DNA of 64,000 nucleotides from JAOZHU01 sp964632845 (GCA_964632845.1 CAZWDU010000005.1:62001-126000), one strand, 5' to 3'; shown: positions 1-8,599, counted from the first letter of the stretch. Translations and numbers: made by a program. The notes: generated from the sequence alone by a model not told the origin.

Positions 1-79
1 TTACTGTTACCGCTTAAGTGTTTACAGCCGATTATATGGAAATTTATTTATTTATTTCCCCTTCATAGAAGCTTGAAGT

Positions 80-326
80 CTGAGTGAAACGCTGATTGGG
101 GAACTCGCGGCTCTAGGGGCGGCGATTTGTTGGGCTGTGGCACCGATACTCTACAAGCGTGCTTTGTTCAAAATGAAACCCGTATCCGCCAGCATCGTGC
201 GCTGCGCAAGCAATGCCGCGTTCTCAGAATTAGCGGTTCATCTTGTTCAACGAAAAAATGACCGTTAACAACACGATAGATGCCATAATCATCGTTGCAG
301 GCGTCTCTTTGATTTTTGTGGTTTAA
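80..326 (+). pseudogene. Relic of an EamA/DMT-family transporter
   Basis: Reading from about 83 gives SETLIGELAALGAAICWAVA followed by PILYKRALFKMKPVSASIVR, which resembles the first membrane helix and loop of EamA drug/metabolite transporters. The frame stops at a TAA near 275. A second frame then gives LFNEKMTVNNTIDAIIIVAG plus VSLIFVV and a stop at 324-326, which resembles the last helix of the same family. Intact members have about 280-300 residues and ten helices, so almost the whole middle is missing and the two ends are joined out of frame. The codon at the expected start is CTG. The family call rests on recalled pattern similarity, and the gene is clearly broken. Confidence 0.55.
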
Positions 327-402
327 CTGTGCCCCGCGTAAAAGCGGTACAGTTTTATATTTCATCTGTAAAGTGAAAATCGCAGGCTGGGAGGATCCGC
401 GT

Positions 403-1170
403 ATGTCTGTGTCACCTAGTATCCGAGAGATTTTGGCAAGACGCATCGCAGGCGAAATCATACTCTCAAGCAAGTCTGGCGCTACAATGCGCAAGTGGCG
501 CGAACTCTTCGCGGTTTCCCAAATACGCCTCTCAGAGAAAATGGCGCTTTCCCCCTCAGTTATAAGCGACTACGAGAGCGGCAGAAGAAAAAGCCCTGGC
601 GCCAAGTTCATCCGAAGATTTGTTCTTGCGCTTCTGCAGATTGACGAGGCAAAAGGCAGCCGTTTCACAAGGGAATTTGCCAAGCTGACAAGCTCCCCCA
701 GCATGGCCATCCTAGACCTCAGAGAATTCCCAATACCCGTTCGCGTGGAATACCTGTGCAAAGCCATAAGCGGCGAAATCGTAGCTTGCCAAGACAAGTA
801 CGTCAAGGAAGTCAACGGCTACACGGTCATCGACAGCAAAAAAGCAGTTGAGGCGCTTTCAGGCTTGGAGTACGCGCAGTTGTTCGGGGCATCAACGGAG
901 CGGGCGTTAATTTTCACGAATGTGGCTTCTGGTAGTTTGCCGATGATGATTGTGCGTGTCAGCAGTCTGAAACCGCGCGTAGTGGTTTTCCACCGCACAC
1001 AACCCGATGAAGAAGCTATAAGGTTGGCGGAGTACGAGCAGGTGCCGCTGATTTACTCATCAGCGTCCAGTGTTGAGCAGCTGGTGAAGTCACTGCGGAA
1101 ACTTTACCGCATTGCACTGCGCATAAAGCTTGGCAGGCGCGTGAAACCGCCACCAAAAATAAGTGCCTAG
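403..1170 (+). CDS. XRE-type HTH transcriptional regulator
   Basis: A 255-residue protein with a Cro/CI-type helix-turn-helix at about residues 30-80 (MRKWRELFAVSQIRLSEKMA, then SPSVISDYESGRR). It is followed by a C-terminal domain of about 170 residues of the kind seen in archaeal regulators of this class. The ligand and target genes are unknown. I chose ATG 403 because GGGAGGA lies 8 bases upstream; the frame is open further up, but that part overlaps the transporter relic. It reads into the translation cluster, with about 90 bases and a TATA-like box before S19e, so it is probably transcribed separately. Confidence 0.75.
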   Translation: MSVSPSIREILARRIAGEIILSSKSGATMRKWRELFAVSQIRLSEKMALSPSVISDYESGRRKSPGAKFIRRFVLALLQIDEAKGSRFTREFAKLTSSPSMAILDLREFPIPVRVEYLCKAISGEIVACQDKYVKEVNGYTVIDSKKAVEALSGLEYAQLFGASTERALIFTNVASGSLPMMIVRVSSLKPRVVVFHRTQPDEEAIRLAEYEQVPLIYSSASSVEQLVKSLRKLYRIALRIKLGRRVKPPPKISA

Positions 1171-1263
1171 TTGGTTTGTGAGAGCTTATCAGTTTTGCAG
1201 AGAATATTTATATTAGGCTTCATGATTCTACTGCAAGGAAAACTCGAAAAGGAACAAAATATC

Positions 1264-1728
1264 TTGACGACTCCACATGATGTCCCAGCTGCAAAATTCA
1301 TCGAAAAATTAGCAAAATACTTGAAAGAAAACGTTGACGCAGTGCAGCCTCCAGCGTGGGCAAGCGTTGCTAAAACAGGTTCGCATGTGGAAAAGCAGCC
1401 ACAAGACGCTAACTGGTGGTACACTCGTAGCGCTTCGATACTGCGTAAAGTTTACGTTCACGGTCCCATAGGCATAGAGAACTTGCGTGCTGATTACGGC
1501 GGCAGAAAAGGCTTCGGCACTAAACCCAATCATGCTTCCAAAGCAGGCGGCAGCAACATACGCAAAGTCATGCAGCAACTGGAGCAGGCAGGCCTAATTG
1601 AGACTGCCAGCACTCAGGGAAGAAAGATGACTCCGAAGGGAAGGAAGCTGCTTCAGGAAATAGCTCAGGACTTGCAGAAGGATTTGGCGAAGACGGTTCC
1701 AGCGCTTAGGAAGTATCAAGGCGAATAG
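1264..1728 (+). CDS. rps19e: 30S ribosomal protein S19e
   Basis: A 154-residue archaeal/eukaryotic small-subunit protein. Family features include the N-terminal TTPHDVPAAKFIEKLAKYLK, PPAWASVAKTGSHVEKQP, WWYTRSASILRKVY, the GGRKGFGTKPNHASKAGGS loop and a winged-helix end. In eukaryotes S19e acts in small-subunit maturation. The frame also contains ATG 1222, but a TATA-like box (ATATTTATATTA, about 1203-1214) would place the transcript start near 1237. TTG 1264, preceded by AAAAGGA and matching the usual family start, is therefore preferred. First gene of a translation operon. Confidence 0.9.
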   Translation: MTTPHDVPAAKFIEKLAKYLKENVDAVQPPAWASVAKTGSHVEKQPQDANWWYTRSASILRKVYVHGPIGIENLRADYGGRKGFGTKPNHASKAGGSNIRKVMQQLEQAGLIETASTQGRKMTPKGRKLLQEIAQDLQKDLAKTVPALRKYQGE

Positions 1729-1731
1729 GCG

Positions 1732-2061
1732 ATGTCAGACGAAGAGCTTGAAGCAATTCGCAGACGAAAACTTTTAGCCATGCAGCAGAAAATGACTGAT
1801 GAGCAAAAGCAATCGCAAACAGAACAGCAGATGGAAGCGCAAAAGCAGGAACTGCTGAGGCAAATATTGTCTCCTGAAGCAAGGCAAAGATTGACGAACC
1901 TTAAAATGATTAAGCCCGCATTCATTGAGCAGTTAGAGCTGCAGTTGATCCAGTTGGCGCAAATGGGTAAAGTGCCCGTGCCGATGTCGGATGCACAACT
2001 GAAACAAATATTAGTTCAGCTTCAATCTCGGAAGCGTGAACCAAAAATAAGAAGGATATGA
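1732..2061 (+). CDS. PDCD5-family DNA-binding protein
   Basis: A 109-residue highly charged helical protein of the PDCD5/TFAR19 family. It begins MSDEELEAIRRRKLLAMQQK, has a glutamine-rich helix, and contains the family core ILSPEARQRLTNLKMIKP. Archaeal members bind double-stranded DNA in vitro; their cellular role is not settled. It follows S19e by 3 bases and its stop overlaps a possible ATG of L39e, so it is co-transcribed with ribosomal proteins, as in many archaea. Confidence 0.9.
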   Translation: MSDEELEAIRRRKLLAMQQKMTDEQKQSQTEQQMEAQKQELLRQILSPEARQRLTNLKMIKPAFIEQLELQLIQLAQMGKVPVPMSDAQLKQILVQLQSRKREPKIRRI

Positions 2062-2063
2062 AC

Positions 2064-2222
2064 ATGGCGCGAATCAAACCCCCAGCTAAAAAGCATAGAT
2101 TAGCTAAAGCTAACAAGGAAAAACAGCCTGTCCCAACTTGGGTGATAGCGAGAACCGGTGGGAAAGTTAGGACGAACCCTAAACGTAGAAGGCAGTGGAG
2201 AACGCGAAAAATAAAGGCATAG
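2064..2222 (+). CDS. rpl39e: 50S ribosomal protein L39e
   Basis: A 52-residue very basic protein (MARIKPPAKKHRLAKANKEK, then QPVPTWVIARTGGKVRTNPK and RRRQWRTRKIKA). It matches the small L39e protein that lines the ribosomal exit tunnel. An in-frame ATG at 2058 overlaps the previous stop and would add Met-Asn, so either start could be used. Short enough to be missed by ORF callers with a length cut-off. Confidence 0.92.
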   Translation: MARIKPPAKKHRLAKANKEKQPVPTWVIARTGGKVRTNPKRRRQWRTRKIKA

Positions 2223-2235
2223 GAGACTTGAAGCC

Positions 2236-2751
2236 ATGAGAGAAGAAGACAAAGAAGAATTGCTTGCGTCTGAAGAAGCCCAAGAGGAAGAATCAGCTGA
2301 AGCTCTTGAAGAAGAAAGTGCTGAAGCTGAACTTGAAGAAGCCTTAGCAGAGGAAACTGCGGAGGAAACCGCTGAAGCTGAAGAAACGCCTGAAACCGCA
2401 GCGGAAGAAGAGGAAGTTAAGCCTTCAAAGAAAAAGAAGGAAGAAGACGAAGACATCGTTGAAGAAAGAACTTACACGATTCCCTTGGGGAAAGCGTTGG
2501 TTAGACCGCCAAAGAAGCGAGCTCCAAGAGCTATGTATATGATACGCGCCTTCGTAACCAAGCATATGAAGTTAACTGCGACTGTAGACGAAGATGAAGA
2601 AGAAAAAGAATTACCCACGCTTGTAATAAGCCAAGAGGTAAACGAGAAAGTTTGGAGCAGAGGCATAGAGAAGCCGCCGAGGAAAATCCGCGTGCGCGCA
2701 GCTAAAGACAGCGATGGCAACGTGACGGTTTATCTGGCTGAAGAAAACTGA
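2236..2751 (+). CDS. rpl31e: 50S ribosomal protein L31e with long acidic N-terminal extension
   Basis: 171 residues. L31e proper starts at about residue 74 (DIVEERTYTIPLGKALVRPP) and continues through KKRAPRAMYMIRAFVTKHMK to the end. Residues 1-72 are an extension made mostly of Glu, Ala and Ser with a KPSKKKK patch. Ordinary archaeal L31e is about 80-95 residues, so the protein is nearly doubled. The frame is open throughout and an SD-like GGAGA lies about 10 bases before ATG 2236, so the extension appears to be translated. Confidence 0.88.
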   Translation: MREEDKEELLASEEAQEEESAEALEEESAEAELEEALAEETAEETAEAEETPETAAEEEEVKPSKKKKEEDEDIVEERTYTIPLGKALVRPPKKRAPRAMYMIRAFVTKHMKLTATVDEDEEEKELPTLVISQEVNEKVWSRGIEKPPRKIRVRAAKDSDGNVTVYLAEEN

Positions 2752-2976
2752 TTTCCAATAGCCTGTTGTTCAGCTTTTCCCAGGATGCACTGGTTCTGAA
2801 GTGTTTGCGTGTTAATCGTGTTTAGCTTCTGTGGGCATCAACGTAGTTACGGGCTATCCTGCGTGTTTCAGTTTGTTCTTTGCAGTGGAACTTCAGATGT
2901 GAACCACAAGATACAAAAGGGAGAGCACGGCAGATTTTGCCATTAACCGCCTCGTTAGTTTAAGGAGAACTGGTTC

Positions 2977-3657
2977 GTGACTGTTTACTTGTCTAGTATC
3001 GTTGGAAACGCAAGCATAGGTGTTTACTCGCTTGTTACTGAAAAGTTTGTTGTGGTTCCGACGATGTTTCCGCTGGAGAAAGCTGAGCGGATGGCTGAAT
3101 GGTTAAAAGTGAAGCTTGTGCACACTTCAGTCGGCGGTTCCGTGCTGGCGGGCGCGTTGGCATGCGCGAATTCCAATGGGATTTTGCTGCCGCATTTCAT
3201 ACGTGAAGAAGAGCTTGCTTGCGTCCGCTCGTTGTTTGAGGGTAACGTGGCGGTTATGGAAACTAAGAAAACAGCCTATGGCAATTTGGTTTTAGCGAGT
3301 GACCGCGGCGTGCTTGTTGACCCACGTTTAAAAGAACCGCAGATACGGCAAATTGCTGATGTTTTAGGTGTTGAGGTTGTTTCTGGCGAAATCGCTGGGT
3401 TGCCTTATGTTGGTGCTTTAGCGGTGGCTACGAGCAAAGGCGTTTTGGCGCATCCGCTGTTGAAGGATGATGAGCGGAAGCTGTTGGAGAGCGTGTTTAA
3501 GGTGCCTGTTGACGTGGGCACGGTGAACTGCGGGTTGCCTTATGTGGGTACGGGTTTACTTGCTAATTCGCATGCGGCTGTTGCTGGGTCTTTGACAACT
3601 GGACCCGAGATGTTTATAATTGGGAATGCACTGGATGTTGTGCAGGAAGATGAGTAA
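2977..3657 (+). CDS. eif6: Translation initiation factor 6 (aIF6)
   Basis: A 226-residue ribosome anti-association factor that binds the large subunit. The pseudo-repeats of the family pentein fold are visible (SIVGNASIGVYSL, GSVLAGALACANSNGILLP, AYGNLVLASDRGVLV, LPYVGALAVATSKGVLAHP, LPYVGTGLLANSHA). The start is GTG 2977, preceded by AAGGAG. The 225-base gap upstream holds no gene that I can see. The stop abuts the ATG of the next gene, so translational coupling is likely. Confidence 0.95.
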   Translation: MTVYLSSIVGNASIGVYSLVTEKFVVVPTMFPLEKAERMAEWLKVKLVHTSVGGSVLAGALACANSNGILLPHFIREEELACVRSLFEGNVAVMETKKTAYGNLVLASDRGVLVDPRLKEPQIRQIADVLGVEVVSGEIAGLPYVGALAVATSKGVLAHPLLKDDERKLLESVFKVPVDVGTVNCGLPYVGTGLLANSHAAVAGSLTTGPEMFIIGNALDVVQEDE

Positions 3658-3885
3658 ATGAAGGTTTTCAGAGTAACAGGCACGATTCGGAAGCCGAAGT
3701 TGAACACAGCGTTTAAAAAGGAAGTGATAGCGGATAAGGCTGAGCATGCTGTGGAGAAGGTTTACGCTGAAATCGGTAGCAAGCACCGTGTGAAACGATG
3801 TTTCATGAAGATTTTGAAGGTTGAAGAAATCCCAGTTGAAGAAATTGAGAATCCTATTTTGAAGAAAATTGTCACTGGTGAATAA
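3658..3885 (+). CDS. rplX: 50S ribosomal protein L18a/LX (L20e)
   Basis: A 75-residue archaeal LX protein, related to eukaryotic L18a. Family pattern: MKVFRVTGTIRKPKLNTAFK, then an alpha/beta domain with YAEIGSKHRVKRCFMKILKV. It sits directly between aIF6 and prefoldin alpha, the usual archaeal order, and the ATG follows the aIF6 stop with no gap. Confidence 0.9.
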   Translation: MKVFRVTGTIRKPKLNTAFKKEVIADKAEHAVEKVYAEIGSKHRVKRCFMKILKVEEIPVEEIENPILKKIVTGE

Positions 3886-3888
3886 GCG

Positions 3889-4341
3889 TTGGCTGTCAGA
3901 AGCAAAGAGGAAGATGAACTCCGTAAGCTCAGTGTTGAAATGCGTTATCTGGAGCAGACGGCTGAGACTTTGCAGTCGCGGGTCGGCATGTTAAACGCGG
4001 CTATAACCGACTTGACCTATGCCAGCATGACGTTAGATGGCATGGAGACGGAGAAGGAGAACTCGGAGCTTCTGGTGCCCATAGGCGGCAGCTCTTACGT
4101 GCGAGTGAAGCTTGCTGATGCTGATAAGGTGGTTGTCGGTTTAGGCTCAGGCGTGTCCGTTGAGAAACCGTTGCCCGAAGCCAAAGCGATGCTTAAAGAG
4201 CGGTTGGAAGAGTTGGCGAAGAGTTTGCAGGCGGCGCAGCAGCAGTTCACGCAAATTACCGAGCGAATTAATGCGGATAGGAACAGGCTTGAAAGTTTGC
4301 TTGCTGCTGTGAGACAGGGGAAAACTCAGGGCAATGTTTGA
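3889..4341 (+). CDS. pfdA: Prefoldin alpha subunit
   Basis: A 150-residue protein with two long coiled-coil helices (residues 5-50 and 95-145) around a central beta region (SELLVPIGGSSYVRVKLADA, then DKVVVGLGSGVSVEKPLPEA). This is the class I (alpha) prefoldin layout. Prefoldin hexamers hold unfolded proteins and pass them to the thermosome, a subunit of which lies at 38-40 kb. The start is TTG 3889, just after the LX stop. The 3' end overlaps ftsY by 8 bases. Confidence 0.9.
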   Translation: MAVRSKEEDELRKLSVEMRYLEQTAETLQSRVGMLNAAITDLTYASMTLDGMETEKENSELLVPIGGSSYVRVKLADADKVVVGLGSGVSVEKPLPEAKAMLKERLEELAKSLQAAQQQFTQITERINADRNRLESLLAAVRQGKTQGNV

Positions 4342-5239
4342 GAAGCTTAAGTCAGGCTTTAAAGGGCTAGTAACTAAGGTCACTACAACCGAGCTTAAAG
4401 CTGAAAACCTGCAGCCTATCCTCTCGGATTTTAAGATGAACTTAGCGGAGAATGATGTGGCGTTTCCAGTGGCAGACCGCATCTGCGACGAGCTGGAAAA
4501 ACGCTTGGCAGGCGTGCAAGTTAAGCGTTTAGAAGACCGCAAAAAAATTGTTGAAGAAAACCTGCGGCAAGTGCTTTTAGAAGTTATGCTTACCAACAAC
4601 AAGATTGACTTGCTTAAGCGAATTGAGGAAAAACGCGGAGGAAACGTGCCGTTCACGCTGCTTTTTGTAGGCATAAATGGCACGGGTAAAACCACAACCA
4701 TAGCCAAAGTCGCCCAGTTCCTACGGGATAAGGGCTATTCGGTGGTGCTGGCGGGCAGCGACACTTACCGCCCAGGCTCCATAGAGCAGTTAGAGGAGCA
4801 TGCTCGGCGCTTAGGCATGCGCATGATTAAGCATAAGTACGGTGCTGACCCTGCGGCTGTAGCGTACGACGCGATAAGTCACGCTAAGGCTCATGGCATA
4901 AACGTGGTTTTGATTGACACGGCGGGCAGAATGCAGACCAACCAGAACTTGATGAATGAGCTTGCGAAAGTGAAACGCGTGGTCGCGCCTGACTTAACCG
5001 TTTTAACCGTGGACTCGCTTATCGGAAACGACGCAGTGCAGCAGGCTGAAGAGTTCCACTCGTGCATAGGCATTGACGCAACTATACTTACGAAAGTGGA
5101 CGCGGACGTGAAAGGCGGCTCCGCTCTAAGCGTTACGTACGTGACGCAGAAACCCATACTATTCATCGGCGTTGGGCAAACGTACAAAGACTTGGAACTG
5201 TTTAATCCAGAAAAATTCGTGAACATGATACTGCGATAG
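4334..5239 (+). CDS. ftsY: Signal recognition particle receptor FtsY
   Basis: A 301-residue SRP GTPase. A short helical N domain (about residues 1-95) is followed by the NG GTPase with G1 GINGTGKTTT (about 112-121), the DTYRPGSIEQLEEHA insert region, DTAGR (about 195) and TKVDADVKGG (about 253). It docks SRP-ribosome complexes at the membrane. There is no long acidic A domain, as is common in archaea. Last gene of the cluster; it overlaps prefoldin by 8 bases. Confidence 0.95.
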   Translation: MFEKLKSGFKGLVTKVTTTELKAENLQPILSDFKMNLAENDVAFPVADRICDELEKRLAGVQVKRLEDRKKIVEENLRQVLLEVMLTNNKIDLLKRIEEKRGGNVPFTLLFVGINGTGKTTTIAKVAQFLRDKGYSVVLAGSDTYRPGSIEQLEEHARRLGMRMIKHKYGADPAAVAYDAISHAKAHGINVVLIDTAGRMQTNQNLMNELAKVKRVVAPDLTVLTVDSLIGNDAVQQAEEFHSCIGIDATILTKVDADVKGGSALSVTYVTQKPILFIGVGQTYKDLELFNPEKFVNMILR

Positions 5240-5429
5240 GGCTCTGAAGGTTATACCCCCTCCCTTTTAAATAGCAAGAACTTTAATGCAGTAAGTTCTG
5301 CCTGTTTGCAGTTTTTTCAGCATTGCTATAGTGCTTTTATTTTCTTTGTCTTCTTTTCTTATATTTCAGGCTAAAGAAGAGAGGGGGAACATACTGGACG
5401 GTTGATTGAAAGGCGTAGTATTGGAGTTT

Positions 5430-6299
5430 TCAATCTCGTAGCTGGTCAGACTCAGTTAACCGTTTGCGTTTCTTGTAGTAGACCAGTATTATTACGCCGG
5501 TTATTGCTGCTGCCAGTGGGACTGCGACTAAAATGGTTGGGAATGGTTCATCAGGGAAATCGAGAGCCACGGCAACTGGCTCAACCCGTGGCTGGTAGTC
5601 TGTGAAAGCTTCGCGACCTTCGTACGGCGTGTCCCATATGCCTGTATCGCCTATTTCCGTAGCGTTCGGGTACCTTGTCGTGTAGTCGCTCCAGTAGTTT
5701 CTGTCAACCGTGTTATCTGGACATTGCTCCATAACGAAAACTGTGGAATTCACAATGTTGTTCTCTTTGATGACGTTGCCGCTGCCTCCAAAACTAATGG
5801 TGATTCCAGTCACGCAATTCTCAATTGTATTGTTTATAAGAGTGTGGTTGTGGGTGCACCATATGTTGAAGCCAATATAGCAATTTGTTATGTAGTTTCC
5901 GATGAAAGTATCGTTAGCAGAGGGAATGAAATGTATCGCGGTACCACTATTTACGATTTTAAGGTTTTTTACAGTTACGTTCGTGATTTGATCACGTGAC
6001 GGGTCTACTCCATGGTTGTTTGTAAGGTCAATCGTACCTCCGTTAATCGCGTAGCCTGCCCCGTCAATCACAACATCACTTCTCTGAACATAAACACTAC
6101 ATGAGAGGTTACCTGTGAAAGTGTAAACGTCGCCTTCCCGCTGAATCACGCTTGCGCCTTCAACGCGCCCATCAGGCAGGATAGTAACACCTGAACTACC
6201 TGAATGCGTCTGAGCTGCAAAATAGATGAACACAGCCACAAGCACAACAGAAAAAACAAGCACCAAAACAAGCATTAATGCCCATAACTTTCTCTTCAT
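5430..6299 (-). CDS. Secreted right-handed beta-helix (PbH1) protein, membrane-anchored
   Basis: 289 residues from ATG 6299. An N-terminal hydrophobic export segment (about residues 5-25) follows MKRKLW. PbH1-type repeats come next (NVTVKNLKIVNSGTAIHF, NDTFIGNYITNCYIGFNIW, NHTLINNTIENCVTGITI, NVIKENNIVNS), then a NYWSDY segment. The C-terminus has FPTILV, a membrane helix and YYKKRKR. Similar helices occur in NosD-like and pectate-lyase-like proteins; no catalytic site is apparent. Its ATG overlaps the stop of the upstream beta-helix gene by one base, so the two form an operon. The alternative ATG 6317 would lie inside that upstream gene. Confidence 0.75.
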   Translation of the reverse strand: MKRKLWALMLVLVLVFSVVLVAVFIYFAAQTHSGSSGVTILPDGRVEGASVIQREGDVYTFTGNLSCSVYVQRSDVVIDGAGYAINGGTIDLTNNHGVDPSRDQITNVTVKNLKIVNSGTAIHFIPSANDTFIGNYITNCYIGFNIWCTHNHTLINNTIENCVTGITISFGGSGNVIKENNIVNSTVFVMEQCPDNTVDRNYWSDYTTRYPNATEIGDTGIWDTPYEGREAFTDYQPRVEPVAVALDFPDEPFPTILVAVPLAAAITGVIILVYYKKRKRLTESDQLRD

Positions 6300-7330
6300 T
6301 ACTGCCCAACCTCCCACTTGCGCTTCTTGAAGTAAACCAGCAACCCAGCAACAGCCGCAACAACCGAGACTGCAGAAACAGATGCAACTAATATTGTTGG
6401 GAAAGGCTTGGTCTCTGGTTGAGGTTCAGTTGATGACGATAAATGCACTACATGGGGCACCATTAGTGGGCAGTTGTCCTGTGCGATTATTATGTCCACA
6501 ACTTTGTCAGTGGGCTCATCATGAACTTTGGTTTTAATGAAGTAAGGAGTATCGCCTACTTCATTGTGGTCTGCATCGTTGCCGTCGTAGTCAAACCAGT
6601 AGTTGCCTACTGAACCGTTATCCCAAAAGTTCGTTCCAACGAATTCAAAAAAATTCTGCACGTAAGGGTCTCCTTTACCACACCAAAAGTTATTCTCCAA
6701 AAAAGTATTTCCATCATTATTGTCTCGGAAAAAGATCCTGTAAATATCATTATTGGTAATCAAAGTATCGTTTGAATCCTCAAAGGTCAGTATATCAGTA
6801 ATGGTATTTCTTGTAATTGCGTCCTTTTCCGTCTCTTCCAACTGTAATTCACCGATATTGTTGTCAGCGATTTCATTCTCCGTTCCTCCCCATACCCCAA
6901 GAAAGCCTACAGTAGCGTTCAAAAGTGAACATTGAGCGCATTCCATAAAGGCTATATCAGCCGAACCAAAACCAGAAACTTTAAGGTTTTTAACAATTAC
7001 GTTGGTAACGTTCTCTAATTTTACGCCTACATTGGCGTATCCAGCGTAAGCAACTGATCCGTCAACAAAGTGACCTTCACCATCGAATATTATGTTGCTG
7101 CACTGAATTAAAATGGCATATTCCTGAGAAAGGTTGGCCGTTAAGGAATACACATTTCCCTTTTTGTTTATCAGGTCTGTTTCAGGAGTTATGCTTCCAT
7201 CGCTTTTTATTACAATTTCGGGCAGAGACGCCATAAAATTTGCATTTGCGACATTAACGAGCAACGCTCCAGCTACCCCTGAAAACAAAAGCCACAAAAC
7301 GAAAATTATTACGGCAACTTTGTTCTTCAT
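6299..7330 (-). CDS. Secreted right-handed beta-helix (PbH1) protein, membrane-anchored
   Basis: 343 residues. A signal or anchor segment (about 5-28) is followed by a conserved start of the mature part (EIVIKSDGSITPETDLINKK). Beta-helix repeats follow (NIIFDGEGHFVDGS, NVIVKNLKVSGFGS, NEIADNNIGEL, NDTLITNNDIY, NTFLENNFW), then a GNYWFDYDGNDADHNEVGDT segment. The end is FPTILV, a membrane helix and YFKKRKW. N-x-S/T sites are frequent, consistent with glycosylation by AglB (55.8 kb). First gene of a two-gene operon behind the shared promoter module at 7371-7442. Confidence 0.75.
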   Translation of the reverse strand: MKNKVAVIIFVLWLLFSGVAGALLVNVANANFMASLPEIVIKSDGSITPETDLINKKGNVYSLTANLSQEYAILIQCSNIIFDGEGHFVDGSVAYAGYANVGVKLENVTNVIVKNLKVSGFGSADIAFMECAQCSLLNATVGFLGVWGGTENEIADNNIGELQLEETEKDAITRNTITDILTFEDSNDTLITNNDIYRIFFRDNNDGNTFLENNFWCGKGDPYVQNFFEFVGTNFWDNGSVGNYWFDYDGNDADHNEVGDTPYFIKTKVHDEPTDKVVDIIIAQDNCPLMVPHVVHLSSSTEPQPETKPFPTILVASVSAVSVVAAVAGLLVYFKKRKWEVGQ

Positions 7331-7370
7331 GGTTCCCGCTCTCTCGCGTTTCGCACTATACAGTAGGAAA

Positions 7371-7442
7371 CTGTATCAATAAAAGCGTTTTTATCACGGT
7401 TTCTTGACTAAACTGGCTATCTTCAGTCAAGATTTCTTGACA
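7371..7442 (-). promoter_or_regulatory. Shared surface-protein promoter module, copy A
   Basis: Read on the minus strand, this holds a palindrome TGTCAAGAAATCTTGACT (7442-7425), then TTTAGTCAAGAAACC (7412-7398), followed at once by GTGATAAAAACGCTTTTAT, which includes a TATA-like box. The same order occurs upstream of the genes at 36653 (+) and 51149 (-). It lies 41 bases before the ATG of the 6299-7330 gene. Binding of a dimeric regulator upstream of the TATA box is inferred. Confidence 0.6.
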
Positions 7443-7464
7443 AACAACGTTGAATATAGTGGTA

Positions 7465-7479
7465 GATTAAAATTTAATC
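7465..7479. repeat. Palindromic element GATTAAAATTTAATC, copy 1
   Basis: A perfect 15-base palindrome around a central base. A partial copy (CTAAAATTTAATC) follows at 7506-7518 in the same spacer. Two more copies lie at 8691-8707 and 9375-9390. They occupy the three spacers flanking the genes at 7634-8599 and 8758-9342 and were not noticed elsewhere in the window. They could be operators or remnants of a small repeat family. Confidence 0.55.
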
Positions 7480-7505
7480 CAATCAACCCCAAAACCCAAA
7501 AAAAA

Positions 7506-7518
7506 CTAAAATTTAATC
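7506..7518. repeat. Palindromic element, partial copy 2
   Basis: CTAAAATTTAATC, an incomplete copy of the 7465-7479 palindrome in the same spacer, about 115 bases before the acyltransferase-like gene. The 303-base spacer 7331-7633 otherwise holds the promoter of the beta-helix operon and A/T-rich sequence. Confidence 0.45.
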
Positions 7519-7633
7519 TAACCCCATGGGCCGTAGCAAAACTTCAGTTGGGTTGAAATTGAATCTTAATTTGGTTGGGATTCTTGCATAGCAATCGCTA
7601 AATGAGAGTGACTCTATATCTATAGAAATCGAC

Positions 7634-8599
7634 ATGAAGCAGAGAATAGAGAGTATTGATATTTTCAGAGGAATGACTATTGCCCTGATGATTTTAGCTA
7701 ACACTGGTTTCGGCGACGCATTTAGTTCTCTTCCTCTTAATGAGTCAGCATGGGATGGGCTTGCTCTATTTGACTTAGTGTTTCCTTTCTTCCTCTTCAT
7801 AGTTGGAATTTCTGTAGTCCTTTCTACCAGAAAAACGGAAAAAGTGATTCTGCGTGTAATAATCCTATTCCTTTTAGGTCTGGTCATGAATGGGTTTCCG
7901 TTCTACAACTTAGCAACCTTACGCATTATGGGCGTGCTTCAGAGAATCGCTATATGCTACTTAGTTGCATCCTTAGTGCATTTCTACCTTAAACCCAAGT
8001 ACCAAGTCTTCCTAGTTCTAGGCATCCTCGCAATTTATCCTCTAGTTTCTGGTTATGGTCCAAGCTTGGACAAACTAATCTTAGGAGTTCCGCATCTCTA
8101 CCATGCCGATTACGACCCTGAAGGTTTCCTTAGCACAGTCTCAGCTATTGGCACCGTATTAATGGGTATGTTACTTGGAGAGTATCTGGTTAAGTTTACT
8201 GGCATGATAAAAACTCACAGGATAAAAACTACATTTCTTTTAGGAAGTCTCTGCATTGCTCTAGGGATAATCTGCAACACGTGGCTACCAGTTAATAAAT
8301 CATTATGGACCAGCTCTTTCTCTATCTTAGTTTGTGGAATAGCCACGATTCTATTTTCCTCAATTTACTACGTGGTAGATATAAAACAGCATACCACCAA
8401 AGGATTCACCTTCTTTAAGATTTTAAGTCGAAACGCTATTCTGGTCTATTGTTTATCAGGAATTGTAAGTCTGTCTTTAGTCCGATGGACTAGTCTGCCA
8501 ACTACCTTTTATCCTTGGTTTCTAGTTGCTCTTACCTTTGGTATTTGCTTTGGAACAGCTGCGATTCTCTACTGGAGAAAAATATTCATCAAGGTTTAG
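7634..8599 (+). CDS. Heparan-alpha-glucosaminide N-acetyltransferase-like membrane protein
   Basis: A 321-residue protein with about nine to ten membrane helices. The N-terminus has the family signature RIESIDIFRGMTIALMILAN, with AWDGLALFDLVFPFFLFIVG next (HGSNAT/DUF1624-like). Family members move acyl groups across the membrane onto sugars, but bacterial and archaeal substrates are mostly unknown. The usual catalytic His region of HGSNAT (NH..WNG) reads NESAWDG here, so activity is uncertain. The start is ATG 7634. Flanked by the GATTAAAATTTAATC palindromes and next to tag, suggesting an acquired block. Confidence 0.65.
   Translation: MKQRIESIDIFRGMTIALMILANTGFGDAFSSLPLNESAWDGLALFDLVFPFFLFIVGISVVLSTRKTEKVILRVIILFLLGLVMNGFPFYNLATLRIMGVLQRIAICYLVASLVHFYLKPKYQVFLVLGILAIYPLVSGYGPSLDKLILGVPHLYHADYDPEGFLSTVSAIGTVLMGMLLGEYLVKFTGMIKTHRIKTTFLLGSLCIALGIICNTWLPVNKSLWTSSFSILVCGIATILFSSIYYVVDIKQHTTKGFTFFKILSRNAILVYCLSGIVSLSLVRWTSLPTTFYPWFLVALTFGICFGTAAILYWRKIFIKV

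Noticed and set aside
2752..2976. Spacer before aIF6 inspected for a small RNA or tRNA
   Set aside because: No cloverleaf, box C/D pair or ORF that I could support.
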